Source of the DNA: Oscillospiraceae bacterium
GTDB taxonomy: Bacteria > Bacillota > Clostridia > Oscillospirales > Ruminococcaceae
Assembly (NCBI GenBank): GCA_029068025.1
Contig: JAIEDJ010000095.1
Coordinates: 1-5,494, forward strand
Reading direction: 5' to 3'
Length of the DNA: 5,494 bases
Positions 5,389-5,494 of the stretch are shown here, piece after piece. Below the pieces are notes generated by a model. It worked only from the letters and a program-made list of their open reading frames with translations, was not told the origin of the DNA and searched no databases. The position numbers and the translations under genes are program-made. Position 1 is the first letter of the stretch, and every line of letters begins with the position of its first letter.

Positions 5389-5494
5389 CAGACTGTAGAA
5401 AAAGTTATTTTAGCCAAGAGCGGCGTGCTAAATCCGAGCACAAGCGCCCAAGCCAAGGACAACATTGCGTGGGTGACTGCAAATTTCAAAAAGC
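5388..5494 (-). CDS. Possible C-terminal end of a hydrophobic protein (partial)
   Basis: An open minus-strand frame enters from the right edge and ends at TGA 5388-5390, directly at the strong terminator. Its 34 visible residues are largely hydrophobic (for example LSLAWALVLGFSTPLLAK) and could be a membrane helix with a short tail. The stop lying at the terminator supports a real gene end. However, the stretch is short, another minus-strand frame is open for about 21 codons, and no family is recognisable. It could instead be an untranslated 3' region. Confidence 0.3.
   Translation of the reverse strand, partial: FLKFAVTHAMLSLAWALVLGFSTPLLAKITFSTV

Overview
The window looks like chromosomal DNA from a low-to-moderate GC Gram-positive gut bacterium, most likely a Ruminococcus-like member of the Oscillospiraceae. 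This is inferred from three features: purine-rich AGGAGG-type ribosome binding sites, TTGAAA/TATAAT-type promoters, and three consecutive secreted lipoproteins of kinds common in ruminococci (BspA-like leucine-rich repeats, MORN repeats, transglutaminase-like). No marker gene fixes the species.

All convincing genes lie on the minus strand, so the window reads right to left. At the right edge a short open frame (5388-5494) may be the tail of a gene outside the window; a strong intrinsic terminator follows at 5353-5388. Next comes a monocistronic unit, a transglutaminase-like lipoprotein (3744-5186), which ends in a GC-rich hairpin at 3710-3733. Then comes a two-gene operon: a MORN-repeat lipoprotein with an internal membrane segment and TPR-like tail (2036-3505), followed after 33 bases by a leucine-rich-repeat lipoprotein (362-2002). 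The operon ends in a hairpin at 307-342. The left 306 bases hold no gene. They contain several dyads and, at 8-36, a good promoter firing leftward out of the window.

All three proteins carry a type II signal peptide with the lipobox Cys at residue 21 or 22. They should be anchored on the outer face of the cytoplasmic membrane. They share no catalytic pathway that can be recognised.

The most interesting signal is regulatory. Both transcription units carry a 35-base block (30 of 35 identical) at exactly the same distance (26 bases) upstream of an extended -10 element that lacks a recognisable -35. Both units also end in a hairpin whose 22-base core is identical at 21 positions. This suggests that the lipoproteins are co-regulated, perhaps by one activator, although they are two separate units. 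Their partnership is inferred from this layout, not shown.
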